Assembly: GCF_900113665.1 (NCBI RefSeq)
Contig: NZ_FOQD01000004.1
Coordinates: forward strand, 1 to 64,000
DNA length: 64,000 nucleotides
DNA from: Planctomicrobium piriforme
GTDB lineage: Bacteria > Planctomycetota > Planctomycetia > Planctomycetales > Planctomycetaceae
Direction: 5' to 3'
In this document: positions 1-8,225 of the stretch, piece after piece
Numbering within the stretch: the stretch's first letter is position 1
Layout: every line of letters starts with the position of its first letter
Program-made: the position numbers and the translations under genes
The notes under the pieces: model-generated
Database searches by the model: none
What the model was told of the DNA's origin: nothing
What the model saw: the letters and a program-made list of their open reading frames with translations, nothing else

Positions 1-95
1 CGAAGTCCTCGCCGGCTGGCACTGGGTCGCGATGGTCGCCCTCCTGCTCAAACACGCTTCCTTCCTCATGCAGACAAGTTCATAACAGGCTCTAG
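1..95 (+). mobile_element. Right end of an IS5-type insertion sequence (cut by window edge)
   Basis: Bases 2-85 encode the last 27 residues of a DDE transposase, beginning EVLAGWHWVAMVALL and ending at TAA 83-85. The following CATAACAGGCTCTAG (81-95) is identical to the end of the element at 6248-6843, whose transposase ends with nearly the same peptide, so this is a related copy. The last four bases, CTAG (92-95), are the probable target duplication, which fits the CWAG targets known for the IS5 group. This copy points right while the one at 6248 points left, so the two flank 96-6247 in inverted orientation. The rest of the element lies outside the window. Confidence 0.85.
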
Positions 96-98
96 GGC

Positions 99-232
99 CG
101 GTACCGGCACCGCAACGTGATCGAGCGGTTCTTCTGCCGGATCAGGCGATACCGAAGTGTGGCGACGAGATAAGAGAATAAACGCTGAACTTCACCGGAT
201 TGGTCTGGCTCGCCGCACTCCTCACTCAATGT
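99..232 (+). pseudogene. Remnant of a second IS5-family transposase (C-terminal part, frameshifted)
   Basis: Directly after the CTAG at 92-95 the frame starting at 99 reads RYRHRNVIERFFCRIRRY and then SVATR before a stop. This matches the C-terminal block around the catalytic Glu of IS427-like IS5-family transposases (usually ENFFxKLKxFRxxATRY). The conserved end, FTGLVWLAALL, continues in another frame near 190-222, so at least one frameshift separates the two halves. The element at 1-95 appears to have inserted into this older IS. It is non-functional. Confidence 0.7.
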
Positions 233-537
233 TTTGAATGTCCGTACTACCTAGGCCAGATTTTCAAGAATTGTTTCCTTGACTTTTGCGGGGATGCAAA
301 GTGTGATAAAGATAGGGTGGCAGGGTGGCCGGGGCATTTGGTGCATGGGGGCTCCTGCCTAGCAAATTTCAATTGCTGGTGTTGAAAAAGTGCCGCCAAA
401 GGTGAACAACGGATTGTTAGCTACTGGTCATTTTATTTGAACTTAGACTGCTTCTGCTTCGCTTGCTTTCACCGGCAACGTACTCGCCAATCGATTTCGT
501 GATCACGTCGCTTCAAACTGACTGTAGGAGAAATTGA
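233..537. other. Intergenic region upstream of the serpin gene
   Basis: No coding frame with protein-like composition was found. The segment is less GC-rich than its surroundings and probably holds the serpin promoter. An AGGAG at about 525-529 is the serpin ribosome binding site. Confidence 0.5.
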
Positions 538-1953
538 ATGCATCGCACTGAGGTTGGTGCCGCGATTTTGTTGCTTACAATAGCGGCGGTTGCATTTGGC
601 GACAGTTGTCTCGCTCAGGACTCGGTGCCAACTGGGGCGAAGATTGAACGCGAAGTTGTGTATTTCGCCCCTCAGTCTAAATCGACAAGTTCTTCAGGGA
701 CATTTCTGCCCGGAACTGCTGTTCAAATTCTCAGGCTGTGGCAACGTGAAGAAGCTTGGTGGGTGCTTGTGGAATCCACAGATGGTCGCAAAGGGTGGGT
801 AGAGATAAATGCGTTCTTGAAAAAAGATGACCATACCGGAGCTCCTGCAAATACCGCTCATCAAGTTGCCTCCCGGCTTCGAGTTCCGTCAAATCCTCAG
901 AGAATGAACAACCTGGGCATCTGGTTTCTGAGGAATGCGCAGAACGGGAGCGACAATGCGATTGTTTCCCCTTGCGGCATTTGGTCAAACCTGCGTGTCC
1001 TTGAACAAGCAGCCGGCCCTTCGTCCAACTCTACTGTTGCGAGGCTAATAGGCCCGAACTTGTCGAGCAACTTGCCGGTAGATTTACCGGAAGTGGAATC
1101 GAGTGACATGCTGTTTGTTCGAAAGGGATTAAGTTTGACGGAAGAGTTTCAACGCGTCCTGAAGGCTTCTGGAGTTTCCTGGAGCGAGGCGTCGTTCGAT
1201 AATGATGACCGAATCAAGATAAACCAGAAAATCTATGAGCTTTCCCATCAGCTCATCAGGGATTTCTTTTCACCTGAAACCTGGAGCGCTGATGCGGAGG
1301 TGGTCATTGCAAACGTGGTATGGCTGAGGCAGGCGTGGGCGATACCGTTCGATCCCCAAGCGACTCACACTGCGAATTTCAATGTTTCGAAACAGGAGAC
1401 GATACCGGTTTCCATGATGATCAAGACAGATCAACTGGACGCGTTCGCATCGGAATCTTTGAACTGCGACGGCGTGATTCTGCCCTATGCCGTTCCGGAG
1501 ATCGTGGCCATTGTAATTGTTCCGCGAGAGATCGACGGACTGGTCAGGCTGCTCGAAAAAATAGACAACAACAGTTTGGATGCGACGATTGGCTCGGCTC
1601 GTTCTTCGAGAACAACGGTTCAGTTGCCGCGTTTCGATGCCGAGGCGGAGCTGGATGTCTTGGAAGCCTTGAAAAAGATCGGATTTCCACTCGGAGAAAT
1701 TGAACTGACCGGGATGTTCAACGGACCAAAAGTTCGCCCCTCGCTGATCGCACAGAAGTCCCGGCTTTCGGTCAATGAAACCGTGACTGAGGCGGTGGCC
1801 GTCACAGGCAGTACTTATTCGCCTTCTTCGGTAAATGTCGAGCCTATAAAACTGATTAGTGCAGACCGCCCTTTTCTATTTGTTGTTCAACATGTCAAGA
1901 CGCGCGCTTTGCTCTTTGTTGCAACTGTATCGACCCCGACGAGAGCGAAATGA
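538..1953 (+). CDS. Secreted serpin-family protein with N-terminal SH3-like domain
   Basis: The protein has 471 residues. Residues 1-26 are a signal peptide ending in CLAQ. Residues about 33-95 (EREVVYFAPQS... to GRKGWVEI) look like a bacterial SH3 domain. The rest is a serpin fold. The serpin signature near the C-terminus is clear: ISADRPFLFVVQHVKTRALLF followed by ATVSTP. The hinge of the reactive loop reads NETVTEAVAVTG, where inhibitory serpins have EEGTEAAAAT. The small P12-P9 residues are kept, but P15 Gly is Val, so inhibitory activity is uncertain. AGGAG precedes the ATG. A caspase-like peptidase follows 162 bp downstream on the same strand, and a protease-inhibitor relation is possible but inferred only from position. 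Serpins are uncommon in bacteria. Confidence 0.88.
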   Translation: MHRTEVGAAILLLTIAAVAFGDSCLAQDSVPTGAKIEREVVYFAPQSKSTSSSGTFLPGTAVQILRLWQREEAWWVLVESTDGRKGWVEINAFLKKDDHTGAPANTAHQVASRLRVPSNPQRMNNLGIWFLRNAQNGSDNAIVSPCGIWSNLRVLEQAAGPSSNSTVARLIGPNLSSNLPVDLPEVESSDMLFVRKGLSLTEEFQRVLKASGVSWSEASFDNDDRIKINQKIYELSHQLIRDFFSPETWSADAEVVIANVVWLRQAWAIPFDPQATHTANFNVSKQETIPVSMMIKTDQLDAFASESLNCDGVILPYAVPEIVAIVIVPREIDGLVRLLEKIDNNSLDATIGSARSSRTTVQLPRFDAEAELDVLEALKKIGFPLGEIELTGMFNGPKVRPSLIAQKSRLSVNETVTEAVAVTGSTYSPSSVNVEPIKLISADRPFLFVVQHVKTRALLFVATVSTPTRAK

Positions 1954-2115
1954 TGTCTGCGTTGAGGGTATTCAATTGTGAGTATGTGTAGCGTCGCTCC
2001 ACATCACGGAGGCGGTTCAAGCGTTGTCAGAACGTCTGAGGTTGTGTCAAAAGCTTCGCTAGGCGCTCGCCGGCATGCTTGGTTCCAATTACGTCAGGGC
2101 TGCGGGAGAATAAAC

Positions 2116-3300
2116 GTGAGAAAAAGACGGATGGGTCAGTTGGGACGGATATTTGTTATGCTGAGCTGGTTGCTTGTCTTCATTCCTCATGCCTGTGTCA
2201 TGGCGGAGGAATTGGACGGCACTGGCTTTACATTTCCGGGAGAGGATCCTTCCGAGAAACTGGTTGAAATGGAATCGCCTGACGCTTTGTCGGAGACCAG
2301 CCTTCATGGAATGCTGGAACAAAGCAAGCAAATTATGGAGAACCTTGAGCGAGCGAATGAGCTCGCCGCCGAACTTCAGGTTCGCCTTGGACGGGTATGG
2401 TCGGTAGGTTCATACAGTCATTCTCCGGCAAATGCCGCCGTCGCTGCACCGGCTGGAATGCCAAACGTCGGGAAAGTCTATTTGATCGTGGCTGCCGACA
2501 CCCGGCCGATGAGCGGAGGGACCGCAAATGCTATTCGTAGCGGAACACGGAATAATGCGGATACCATTACTCGACTGGTTAAAGGCCAGACGAAGGCAAA
2601 GTTTAATGGAGCCGACGTTGACATCCTTGCTCGAAGCTCTTCTTTGTTGGATTCGAATTTCAACCGTCAACGGCTTCTTTCGGAGATTCAAGGAGTGCCG
2701 TCGACGGTGGATGACGTTATTTTTGTCTATATCGCATGTCACGGCGCTTTCGCGGTGCCAAGCAATTTTCCGGTTTTCCAGATGCCCTTAGACTCCCAGC
2801 ACGCGAGCGGGACGAGCGATAGATTGATTAGCCGAAGGGAGATCATTTCCGCCTTGGCTGCCAAGCAATCAAGGCAATGGATTTTGATTTCCGATAGCTG
2901 CGCTTCCACGATCCGCGCCACCCCTCAACTTGAACTTGCCGAGGTAGCGACCGCATTTCCTTCCGAACCTACCACCAACGCACTCGCGAAGTTGTTGTTT
3001 TTCCATAGAGGTTCAGTAGACATCAACGGATGTTCGCCGGCGCCGGCCACGATGAATGATCGCCAGGAGAACGCGAATAGAGGGCAGATCGGTATCTACT
3101 CCACAGGCAGCGATGCCAGTGGATATTTCACTTCCGTATTCGCACGAGCCTGTTTGTGTCTGAGTAAGGATCCACCGAGTTGGTCCGCACTTCTCAATGA
3201 CTCGAACCGTCGTCTGAATGAAACTGTCAAGTTTGGCGTCCAGGTCAACGGAATCAGCGGTCCAGTGACTCGACAGACGGCGATTCATTTTTCTCACTGA
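2116..3300 (+). CDS. Secreted caspase-like (peptidase C14 / metacaspase-type) protein
   Basis: I chose GTG 2116 because GGGAG sits 7 bases before it and the product starts with a signal peptide (VRKRRMGQLGRIFVMLSWLL, cleavage near VMA-EE). The open frame extends further upstream without support. Residues about 60-95 are helical and likely coiled. The peptidase core starts near residue 117 (KVYLIVAADTRP). The catalytic dyad is visible: His209 in VYIACHGAF after a hydrophobic strand, and Cys262 in WILISDSCAS. This matches caspase-fold HG and DxC motifs. The 394-residue protein ends without further domains. Export would place it in the periplasm or outside. Its neighbour is a serpin, and serpins can inhibit caspases in other organisms (established for CrmA), but the pairing here is inference. 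Confidence 0.82.
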   Translation: MRKRRMGQLGRIFVMLSWLLVFIPHACVMAEELDGTGFTFPGEDPSEKLVEMESPDALSETSLHGMLEQSKQIMENLERANELAAELQVRLGRVWSVGSYSHSPANAAVAAPAGMPNVGKVYLIVAADTRPMSGGTANAIRSGTRNNADTITRLVKGQTKAKFNGADVDILARSSSLLDSNFNRQRLLSEIQGVPSTVDDVIFVYIACHGAFAVPSNFPVFQMPLDSQHASGTSDRLISRREIISALAAKQSRQWILISDSCASTIRATPQLELAEVATAFPSEPTTNALAKLLFFHRGSVDINGCSPAPATMNDRQENANRGQIGIYSTGSDASGYFTSVFARACLCLSKDPPSWSALLNDSNRRLNETVKFGVQVNGISGPVTRQTAIHFSH

Positions 3301-3369
3301 TTCTCCGTTGCGACCAGCGGGGCGATAAGAATCCTTTTTTGACGTTTTTTCTGGAGAGAGGACTCACCA

Positions 3370-3804
3370 ATGAAAAATGCGGTTATCTATTCGGCGGTAT
3401 TGCTATCCGTGTTTTATTTAATCTGTGGAAATGCCGAGGCGGGAGGTCACCGAAGAATGCATCATGGTGCACCGGCTCTGGGACTGGGGTTTTTGAATCT
3501 CATCGGTACCGGGCTGCTTCAACAGAATGATTCGATTTTGAATGATGTGCTTCGGCAACTTTTGGGAAAGTTGAAAGACGACGCCGATAATGGCGACGAT
3601 GGAAGCGTAATGGTCGCCAAACGGGACGTTGTGCCGAATCCCGATCTGGTTGCGGCCAACTCGCGAATGGATCGCGTACTCAGCAAACTCGGAATTGAGG
3701 CTCCGCATTTCGATGAAGAGCAGCACCAAAACCAGACAAATTCCACCGATGAAGCGTTCGACGACCCGGTTGTCATACCTGATGGATTTACTTTTCCCAA
3801 GTGA
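3370..3804 (+). CDS. Small secreted protein of unknown function
   Basis: The protein has 144 residues. A GGAGAGAGGA ribosome binding site lies just before ATG 3370. Residues 1-24 form a signal peptide ending in NAEA. After it come a Gly/His-rich stretch (GGHRRMHHG), an amphipathic segment rich in Leu (NDVLRQLLGKLKDD), and an acidic, Asn/Gln-rich C-terminus ending in DGFTFPK. I recognise no family. It follows the caspase-like gene by 69 bp and precedes a strong terminator, so it may be the last gene of a serpin/caspase transcription unit. Confidence 0.65.
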   Translation: MKNAVIYSAVLLSVFYLICGNAEAGGHRRMHHGAPALGLGFLNLIGTGLLQQNDSILNDVLRQLLGKLKDDADNGDDGSVMVAKRDVVPNPDLVAANSRMDRVLSKLGIEAPHFDEEQHQNQTNSTDEAFDDPVVIPDGFTFPK

Positions 3805-3834
3805 CGAAATATTGCTTCGCACATGCTGCTATTT

Positions 3835-3866
3835 CGCCCGAATGGATTTCCATTCGGGCGTTTTTT
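3835..3866 (+). terminator. Rho-independent terminator
   Basis: CGCCCGAATG (3835-3844) pairs perfectly with CATTCGGGCG (3851-3860) across a 6-base loop and is followed by six T (3861-3866). It lies 31 bp after the stop codon of the small secreted protein gene and would end transcription of the 538-3804 genes. Confidence 0.9.
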
Positions 3867-4255
3867 CGTAGGTTTTTAGAAAACGCAGACCGGAAAAGCC
3901 AATCCGTATCGGCCCGTCGCGGATGAACGACTCCCCAAGGGCTATCGCCTGATTAGAGCATTTCGCTCAGTCGTCCGCTCCTTGCAGTGCACGTCTCGAT
4001 GGTAGAACGATTGAATTCCGCGTGGCGGAACAGGTCGGTTAAAAGAAAAACTCGATGTATACACGGCATGTTTCATCGCGGTGAGACGAAGACATGCCGG
4101 AGACGTCCTCACCTGGCTCGTCCATCTGTTCTGAATATTCCGGCTTCCGTGTGCAATCACGCGTCGATTTCAATTGCTGATTCGTTTTGCTGCAAGGCTT
4201 GCTTGCCGCCGAACGATATTTTTTCCGTACCACCCTCTCGTTACGGAGTTTTACC
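3867..4255. other. Intergenic region
   Basis: Open frames on both strands here lack a ribosome binding site and protein-like composition. Because a terminator precedes it, the segment probably contains the promoter for the gene at 4256. No specific promoter element could be assigned. Confidence 0.45.
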
Positions 4256-4828
4256 ATGTTCCGCGCGGTCAAGATTTTTGCAGCGATTGTGGCCTCACAT
4301 TTCGTCGCGGCAACCTCGCTATTTGCTCAATGTTCTTGCGTTGCACCTTCATGCGTCGTTCCGGCGGCCCCGAGTTGCAGTGTGCCAGACCACTGCGGCT
4401 CTTATGGATGCTACGGACCGAGCTATTCCGGTTGCTCCACGTGTGAGAAGGGCAGATGTGGCAAAAACCATATCGTGAATCTCGATTTTAGCCGTACGAT
4501 CATCAGGAAAAACAACTTTTCGGGGATGTTCGGCGAAGCGCCCCCGGCAGGATTTGCCGTTTCTTCGATGCCGGTATTGAACGTTTCGGCGGCTGCGATT
4601 CCAGTCAATTTCGGAGCAGCAAGCTCAAGCAACGCAGATTTGGCTGCGGCGGTCGTACGAATGCTGGGCGAACAACGTGCGAGCAATGCTTCTGCAACTG
4701 CCGCCGCGAGTTCAACTTGCAACGACCCATGTGGAGATATCAAGCAACTTCAGAGCGATGTCCAGGAGTTGAAGGAAATCACAGTGAAGCTGTCGCTGGT
4801 TGTCGAGAAACTGTCGGAAGGCAAATAA
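4256..4828 (+). CDS. Secreted cysteine-rich protein with C-terminal coiled coil
   Basis: ATG 4256 was chosen over an upstream in-frame ATG at 4187 because CGGAG lies 7 bases before it and the product then begins with a signal peptide (MFRAVKIFAAIVASHF, cleavage near LFA-QC). The mature N-terminus (residues about 24-65) is unusually Cys-rich, with about ten cysteines in spaced pairs such as CSC, CGSYGC and CSTCEKGRC, which suggests disulfide crosslinking or metal binding outside the cytoplasm. The middle is Ala/Ser-rich. The end (DIKQLQSDVQELKEI...) is a short coiled coil. No family is recognised. A second secreted coiled-coil protein follows 102 bp downstream. Confidence 0.65.
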   Translation: MFRAVKIFAAIVASHFVAATSLFAQCSCVAPSCVVPAAPSCSVPDHCGSYGCYGPSYSGCSTCEKGRCGKNHIVNLDFSRTIIRKNNFSGMFGEAPPAGFAVSSMPVLNVSAAAIPVNFGAASSSNADLAAAVVRMLGEQRASNASATAAASSTCNDPCGDIKQLQSDVQELKEITVKLSLVVEKLSEGK

Positions 4829-4930
4829 ATTGTTTCGATTCAGTGCATAAATTCCACCGAAAACTCTGAGAGCACAAGCGAACCTGTACGATATAAGAGA
4901 TTACCAGAGGAAGCCAAGGAGGGCCCGATC

Positions 4931-6088
4931 ATGATTCGCAAGGTAAACCGATTTGCCCAAATATCAATCTGCCTCCTCTGGGCCGCGCCGCTGACGATGG
5001 CCGACGAATTCTCTTGTTTTGAAGACGGATGCGCTCCCGCTCGGCCATCCGTATCTGCACCTGCGGCACCTACCCCGGAAACTCTTCCGGCAGCGGCCGT
5101 TGCTGCACCGGCGATGTTTGCCGCCCCGGCTCCTACTGGAGAAATTGCTGGCAGTAGACGTTCGATCGGGTTGCCAAGTCTTCGATTTTCGATACCCAGA
5201 ATTACGCTCGAATCGCCGGAATTCCGAATTAACGGCTGCACTCAATATCGCCGCGACGCTCACATGCAAATTGATGGGAGCACTGCTCCCGTCGCCAGCG
5301 GGCCGCCGGCGATTTACGGCCAGTTGCTCGGTGCGGGTGTTACCGGCGCCGCACCAGCCAAGACTACACCTGCTTCAACAGGTGCTCCTGCTCAGCCGTC
5401 AAATTCGGTGCCATCCGGTTGCGTCTCGAACGATCCTGCCCAGCAACGACTCGATGCTCTTTCGCAGCAGATTGCACAACTGAATGCCGCCGTATCTCAG
5501 CTCTCTGCGATGCAGCAGCGACAGGCTGTCAGTGCCGGACGCACTTCGCAACCTCAAGCGTCGCAGCTGCCGATTGAACGTGCTGCGTACGAGCAGGCCA
5601 TCTACGAGCGGGAAGTCAGCCTGAAACATGAAGCCCAGCAGCGACAGTTGCAGGATCAATTCGTTCAGAAGTGCCAGGAGCTGGAACGTATGCAGGCGCA
5701 GATGGACGAAATGCAAGTTCAGTACAAACAGGTGCTTGAGCAGCGGCTTTCGGAAGTTTCCCAGCAGCGGAACGAACGGCTTCGACAGAAACTGGATGCA
5801 CAAATTCCTGCGGGAGCTTCTCCGGCCCAGCAGCCACCTCGAATCCAGCCAGTGCGGCAGCCTGTCGGAAACGACGCCTTTGAACCTCTGCCAAACCAGC
5901 CGGTGGTGCAGGCATCGGGACCGTTTGCTGATTCCCCGGCTTCGAGCGGACTGCAGCCGGAATGGATGTCGAACGGACCAGGCGAGTTGCGGCCTACCGC
6001 AGCTTCTTCTGCAGGCGCGACATCCCAAAACGGGTCGCACCCGGAAAACGCTCCGAAGTTGGTGCGATGGATCGGAAGCTCGAAGTAG
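4931..6088 (+). CDS. Secreted Ala/Pro/Gln-rich protein with central coiled coil
   Basis: The protein has 385 residues. AAGGAGG ends about 10 bases before ATG 4931. Residues 1-24 are a signal peptide (SICLLWAAPLTMA-DE). Residues about 25-150 are low-complexity and rich in Ala, Pro and Thr. Residues about 160-285 form a long Gln/Glu-rich coiled coil (QRLDALSQQIAQLNAAVSQL, later KCQELERMQAQMDEMQVQY). The tail is Pro/Gln/Ser-rich. It has the look of a cell-envelope or structural protein and shows no catalytic motif. It is the last gene before the IS chain. Confidence 0.65.
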   Translation: MIRKVNRFAQISICLLWAAPLTMADEFSCFEDGCAPARPSVSAPAAPTPETLPAAAVAAPAMFAAPAPTGEIAGSRRSIGLPSLRFSIPRITLESPEFRINGCTQYRRDAHMQIDGSTAPVASGPPAIYGQLLGAGVTGAAPAKTTPASTGAPAQPSNSVPSGCVSNDPAQQRLDALSQQIAQLNAAVSQLSAMQQRQAVSAGRTSQPQASQLPIERAAYEQAIYEREVSLKHEAQQRQLQDQFVQKCQELERMQAQMDEMQVQYKQVLEQRLSEVSQQRNERLRQKLDAQIPAGASPAQQPPRIQPVRQPVGNDAFEPLPNQPVVQASGPFADSPASSGLQPEWMSNGPGELRPTAASSAGATSQNGSHPENAPKLVRWIGSSK

Positions 6089-6247
6089 TCCGAGCACCCA
6101 TAATATAGCGCAATTTGTCATGCTGGTGTTTCATTCCGTAGGCTTCGTTTTGAGAGCTTTGATAGACTTTGTGTTTTATCTGCGTTGTCACTGATCTGCT
6201 TGTGGAGATAACGCGACTCTGAAAAGGAGATGCAGGCTACGGATTTT

Positions 6248-6843
6248 CTAGAGCCTGTTATGAACTCCCCGCCGTGACGAGTGGGGCGTATTTCTGGAGT
6301 AAAGCGACCATGGCGACCCAGTGCCAGCCGGCGAGGACTTCCGCCAGGCGTTCATAGTCTCTGGCCAACCGACGCGAGCGTCCTAGCCACGCAAACATTC
6401 GCTCGACAACCCAACGTTTGGGCGACAGCACAAAGCCTTTCTTCGCATAAGGAAGCTTGATGACCCGTAACTCAACGCCTTGGTCCGCTGCCGCATCTTC
6501 AGCCTTTTCGCCGTTGTCACCTTGATCGACATAGGCGACTTCGATCGTCTCTCCCGTCGCGTCCTGAGCGGCAGCACACAGATCAGCAACCTGTTCCCGC
6601 TCCTGCTCGTTGGCGGCCGTCATGAAGCGCCACTGGGCGCCGGTTCTGACCAGCCACCGCATCGCATTAAACACGGCTCGCAACGAATGCACTCGTTGCG
6701 GGGCGTCCTCGCGAACCAAGGCCAGATAGGGGGCCAGAAAGGCCCATTCGTCGTCGGTGACATCACTGGGGTACGCCGTCCGTGGCTTGCACATCCCCAC
6801 AAACTACCGCAACATCAACGCTTGAGTCCATAACAGGCTCTAG
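6248..6843 (-). mobile_element. IS5-type insertion sequence, internally deleted
   Basis: The ends are CTAGAGCCTGTTATG (6248-6262) and its exact complement CATAACAGGCTCTAG (6829-6843). Reading the outer CTAG on each side (6248-6251, 6840-6843) as the target duplication leaves 11-bp inverted repeats. The length, under 600 bp, is much shorter than the usual 0.8-0.9 kb, because the transposase has lost an internal segment. The right CTAG is also the left flank of the next element. Confidence 0.85.
6258..6800 (-). pseudogene. IS5-family transposase with in-frame internal deletion
   Basis: The N-terminal DUF4096-type region (SDVTDDEWAFLAPYL, MRWLVRTGAQWR) is present. It then jumps directly to TAANEQEREQV, so about 80-90 residues with the first catalytic Asp are absent. 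The second Asp block reads VDQGDNGE where VDQGYTGE is usual. The C-terminal Glu block (KRWVVERMFAWLGRSRRL) is present. The frame is intact over 180 residues but cannot form a complete DDE site. This copy should move only if helped from elsewhere. Confidence 0.8.
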
Positions 6844-8221
6844 CAGGTTGCTGCAAAACACAGATTGTGATTTGTTCACATTGCGCTAAACTCCTCGTTC
6901 CTTGGAGCAGAGGAGTTTTTTTATGCGTGATCGGCCCAGTGATCAGGATCTCTTGTTTTACACGATCAACGTGGAGTCGCGGATTCGACCCGATCACCCG
7001 CTCCGCAGCCTGAAGCGGACCATTGATGCCATTCTCAACGAGATGTCCCCGCTGTTGACAGCCGCCTACAGCAAAACTGGTCGACCCAGCGTTCCACCAG
7101 AGCGATTGCTGAAAGCCTTAATGCTACTGGCCCTGTATTCGATTCGGAGGGAGAGACAACTGGTCGAGCGGATCGATACGAATCTGCTGTTTCGCTGGTT
7201 TCTGGACATGTCACCGGGAGATCACGTCTTTGATGCCACTGAGTTCACCCACAACCGTCCCCGACTGGACGAATATGGCCTGACGGCAGCCTTCTTCGAT
7301 GCCGTGCTGGTCAAAGCGCTGCAGGCAGGCCTGTGCAGTGACGAGCATTTCAGTGTGGATGGTTCCCTGATCGAGAGCTACGCCTCGATCAAAAGTATCC
7401 GGACCAAGGATGTGGAAGCTCAGCAGGATGCCGATTCCAATTCGTTCAAGCCACGCAATCCTGAAGTGGATTTCCACGGACAGAAGAGAACTAACGACAC
7501 GCATGCCAGTTGGACAGTTCCCGAAGCGAAGCTGTACCGCAAAGGGATGGGGAAAAAGGCCAAATTGTCACACATGGGACACGCCCTGGCCGAGAAGCGA
7601 AATGGTCTGGTGATGGGTGTCGTCATGACTGAAACCAATGGAACAGCGGAGTGCGAGGCAGCACTGGTTCTGCTGGATCGCCTGCAAGCACGCCACGCTC
7701 GTTCGCCGAAAACCCTGGGAGCTGACAAGGGGAACGACAGCGGCCCGTTTTATCTGGACCTCGAACAACGAGGAGTAACACCGCATTGTGCCGTGATCGG
7801 AACTTCGCCTCCCAAGACAGAGAATGTTGCTCCCTGTCGTCGCCTGGCAGTGGTCGCACGGGAGCGGATGAAAGCCCGCCTCACCACGGTCGGATATCAA
7901 CTCAGTCAGCGGAGCGGCAAGAAAGTTGAAGAGTACTTCGGATGGATGAAAACGGTGGCGGGATTGGGGCGGAGTCGCTGGGTGGGACGATGGAAACTTC
8001 AGCAGCAACTGGAACTGACCGCAGCCGGTTACAATCTCGTGCGGATGCGAAAGCTGTCGGCGTCCCGATGAAGCGTCAGGACAACTGGCAAATCAGCGTG
8101 CCCCTGACGAGCAACCTGACCTGCTGAGCGGGCGGACACAGCGAGGAAATGCATTGTCACAAACGTAGCAATGCACAATTACAGTCTGCTTGAAGAAAAA
8201 CAGCACTTTTGCAGCAACCTG
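6844..8221 (+). mobile_element. Intact IS5/IS1182-type insertion sequence
   Basis: CAGGTTGCTGCAAAA (6844-6858) is the exact complement of TTTTGCAGCAACCTG (8207-8221), giving 15-bp perfect terminal inverted repeats. CTAG stands on both sides (6840-6843 and 8222-8225), as expected for a 4-bp target duplication. One full transposase gene lies inside. It inserted exactly into the CTAG at the end of the preceding element. Confidence 0.9.
6923..8071 (+). CDS. Transposase, IS5/IS1182-type (DDE)
   Basis: AGGAG (6911-6915) precedes ATG 6923. The 382-residue product starts MRDRPSDQDLLFYTINVE and has the DUF772-type N-terminus (PPERLLKALMLLALYSIRRERQLVERI...LLFRWFLDM). The DDE core is visible: Asp in HFSVDGSLIESYAS, Asp in LGADKGNDSGPFYLDL, and Glu in KKVEEYFGWMKTVAGL. 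There are no frameshifts or internal stops. Together with perfect terminal repeats this suggests recent activity. Confidence 0.88.
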   Translation: MRDRPSDQDLLFYTINVESRIRPDHPLRSLKRTIDAILNEMSPLLTAAYSKTGRPSVPPERLLKALMLLALYSIRRERQLVERIDTNLLFRWFLDMSPGDHVFDATEFTHNRPRLDEYGLTAAFFDAVLVKALQAGLCSDEHFSVDGSLIESYASIKSIRTKDVEAQQDADSNSFKPRNPEVDFHGQKRTNDTHASWTVPEAKLYRKGMGKKAKLSHMGHALAEKRNGLVMGVVMTETNGTAECEAALVLLDRLQARHARSPKTLGADKGNDSGPFYLDLEQRGVTPHCAVIGTSPPKTENVAPCRRLAVVARERMKARLTTVGYQLSQRSGKKVEEYFGWMKTVAGLGRSRWVGRWKLQQQLELTAAGYNLVRMRKLSASR

Positions 8222-8225
8222 CTAG

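Noticed and set aside
200..385. 61-codon plus-strand frame near the left edge
   Set aside because: It starts inside the frameshifted transposase remnant; its first part is the transposase end FTGLVWLAALL-type peptide and the rest has no protein-like pattern.
3987..4478. 163-codon plus-strand frame overlapping the Cys-rich protein gene
   Set aside because: The frame at 4256 has a ribosome binding site and signal peptide; this alternative has neither.
5399..6121. 240-codon minus-strand frame
   Set aside because: It is antisense to the coiled-coil gene at 4931-6088, and its Leu/Arg-rich translation is typical of antisense of Gln/Ala-rich coding DNA.
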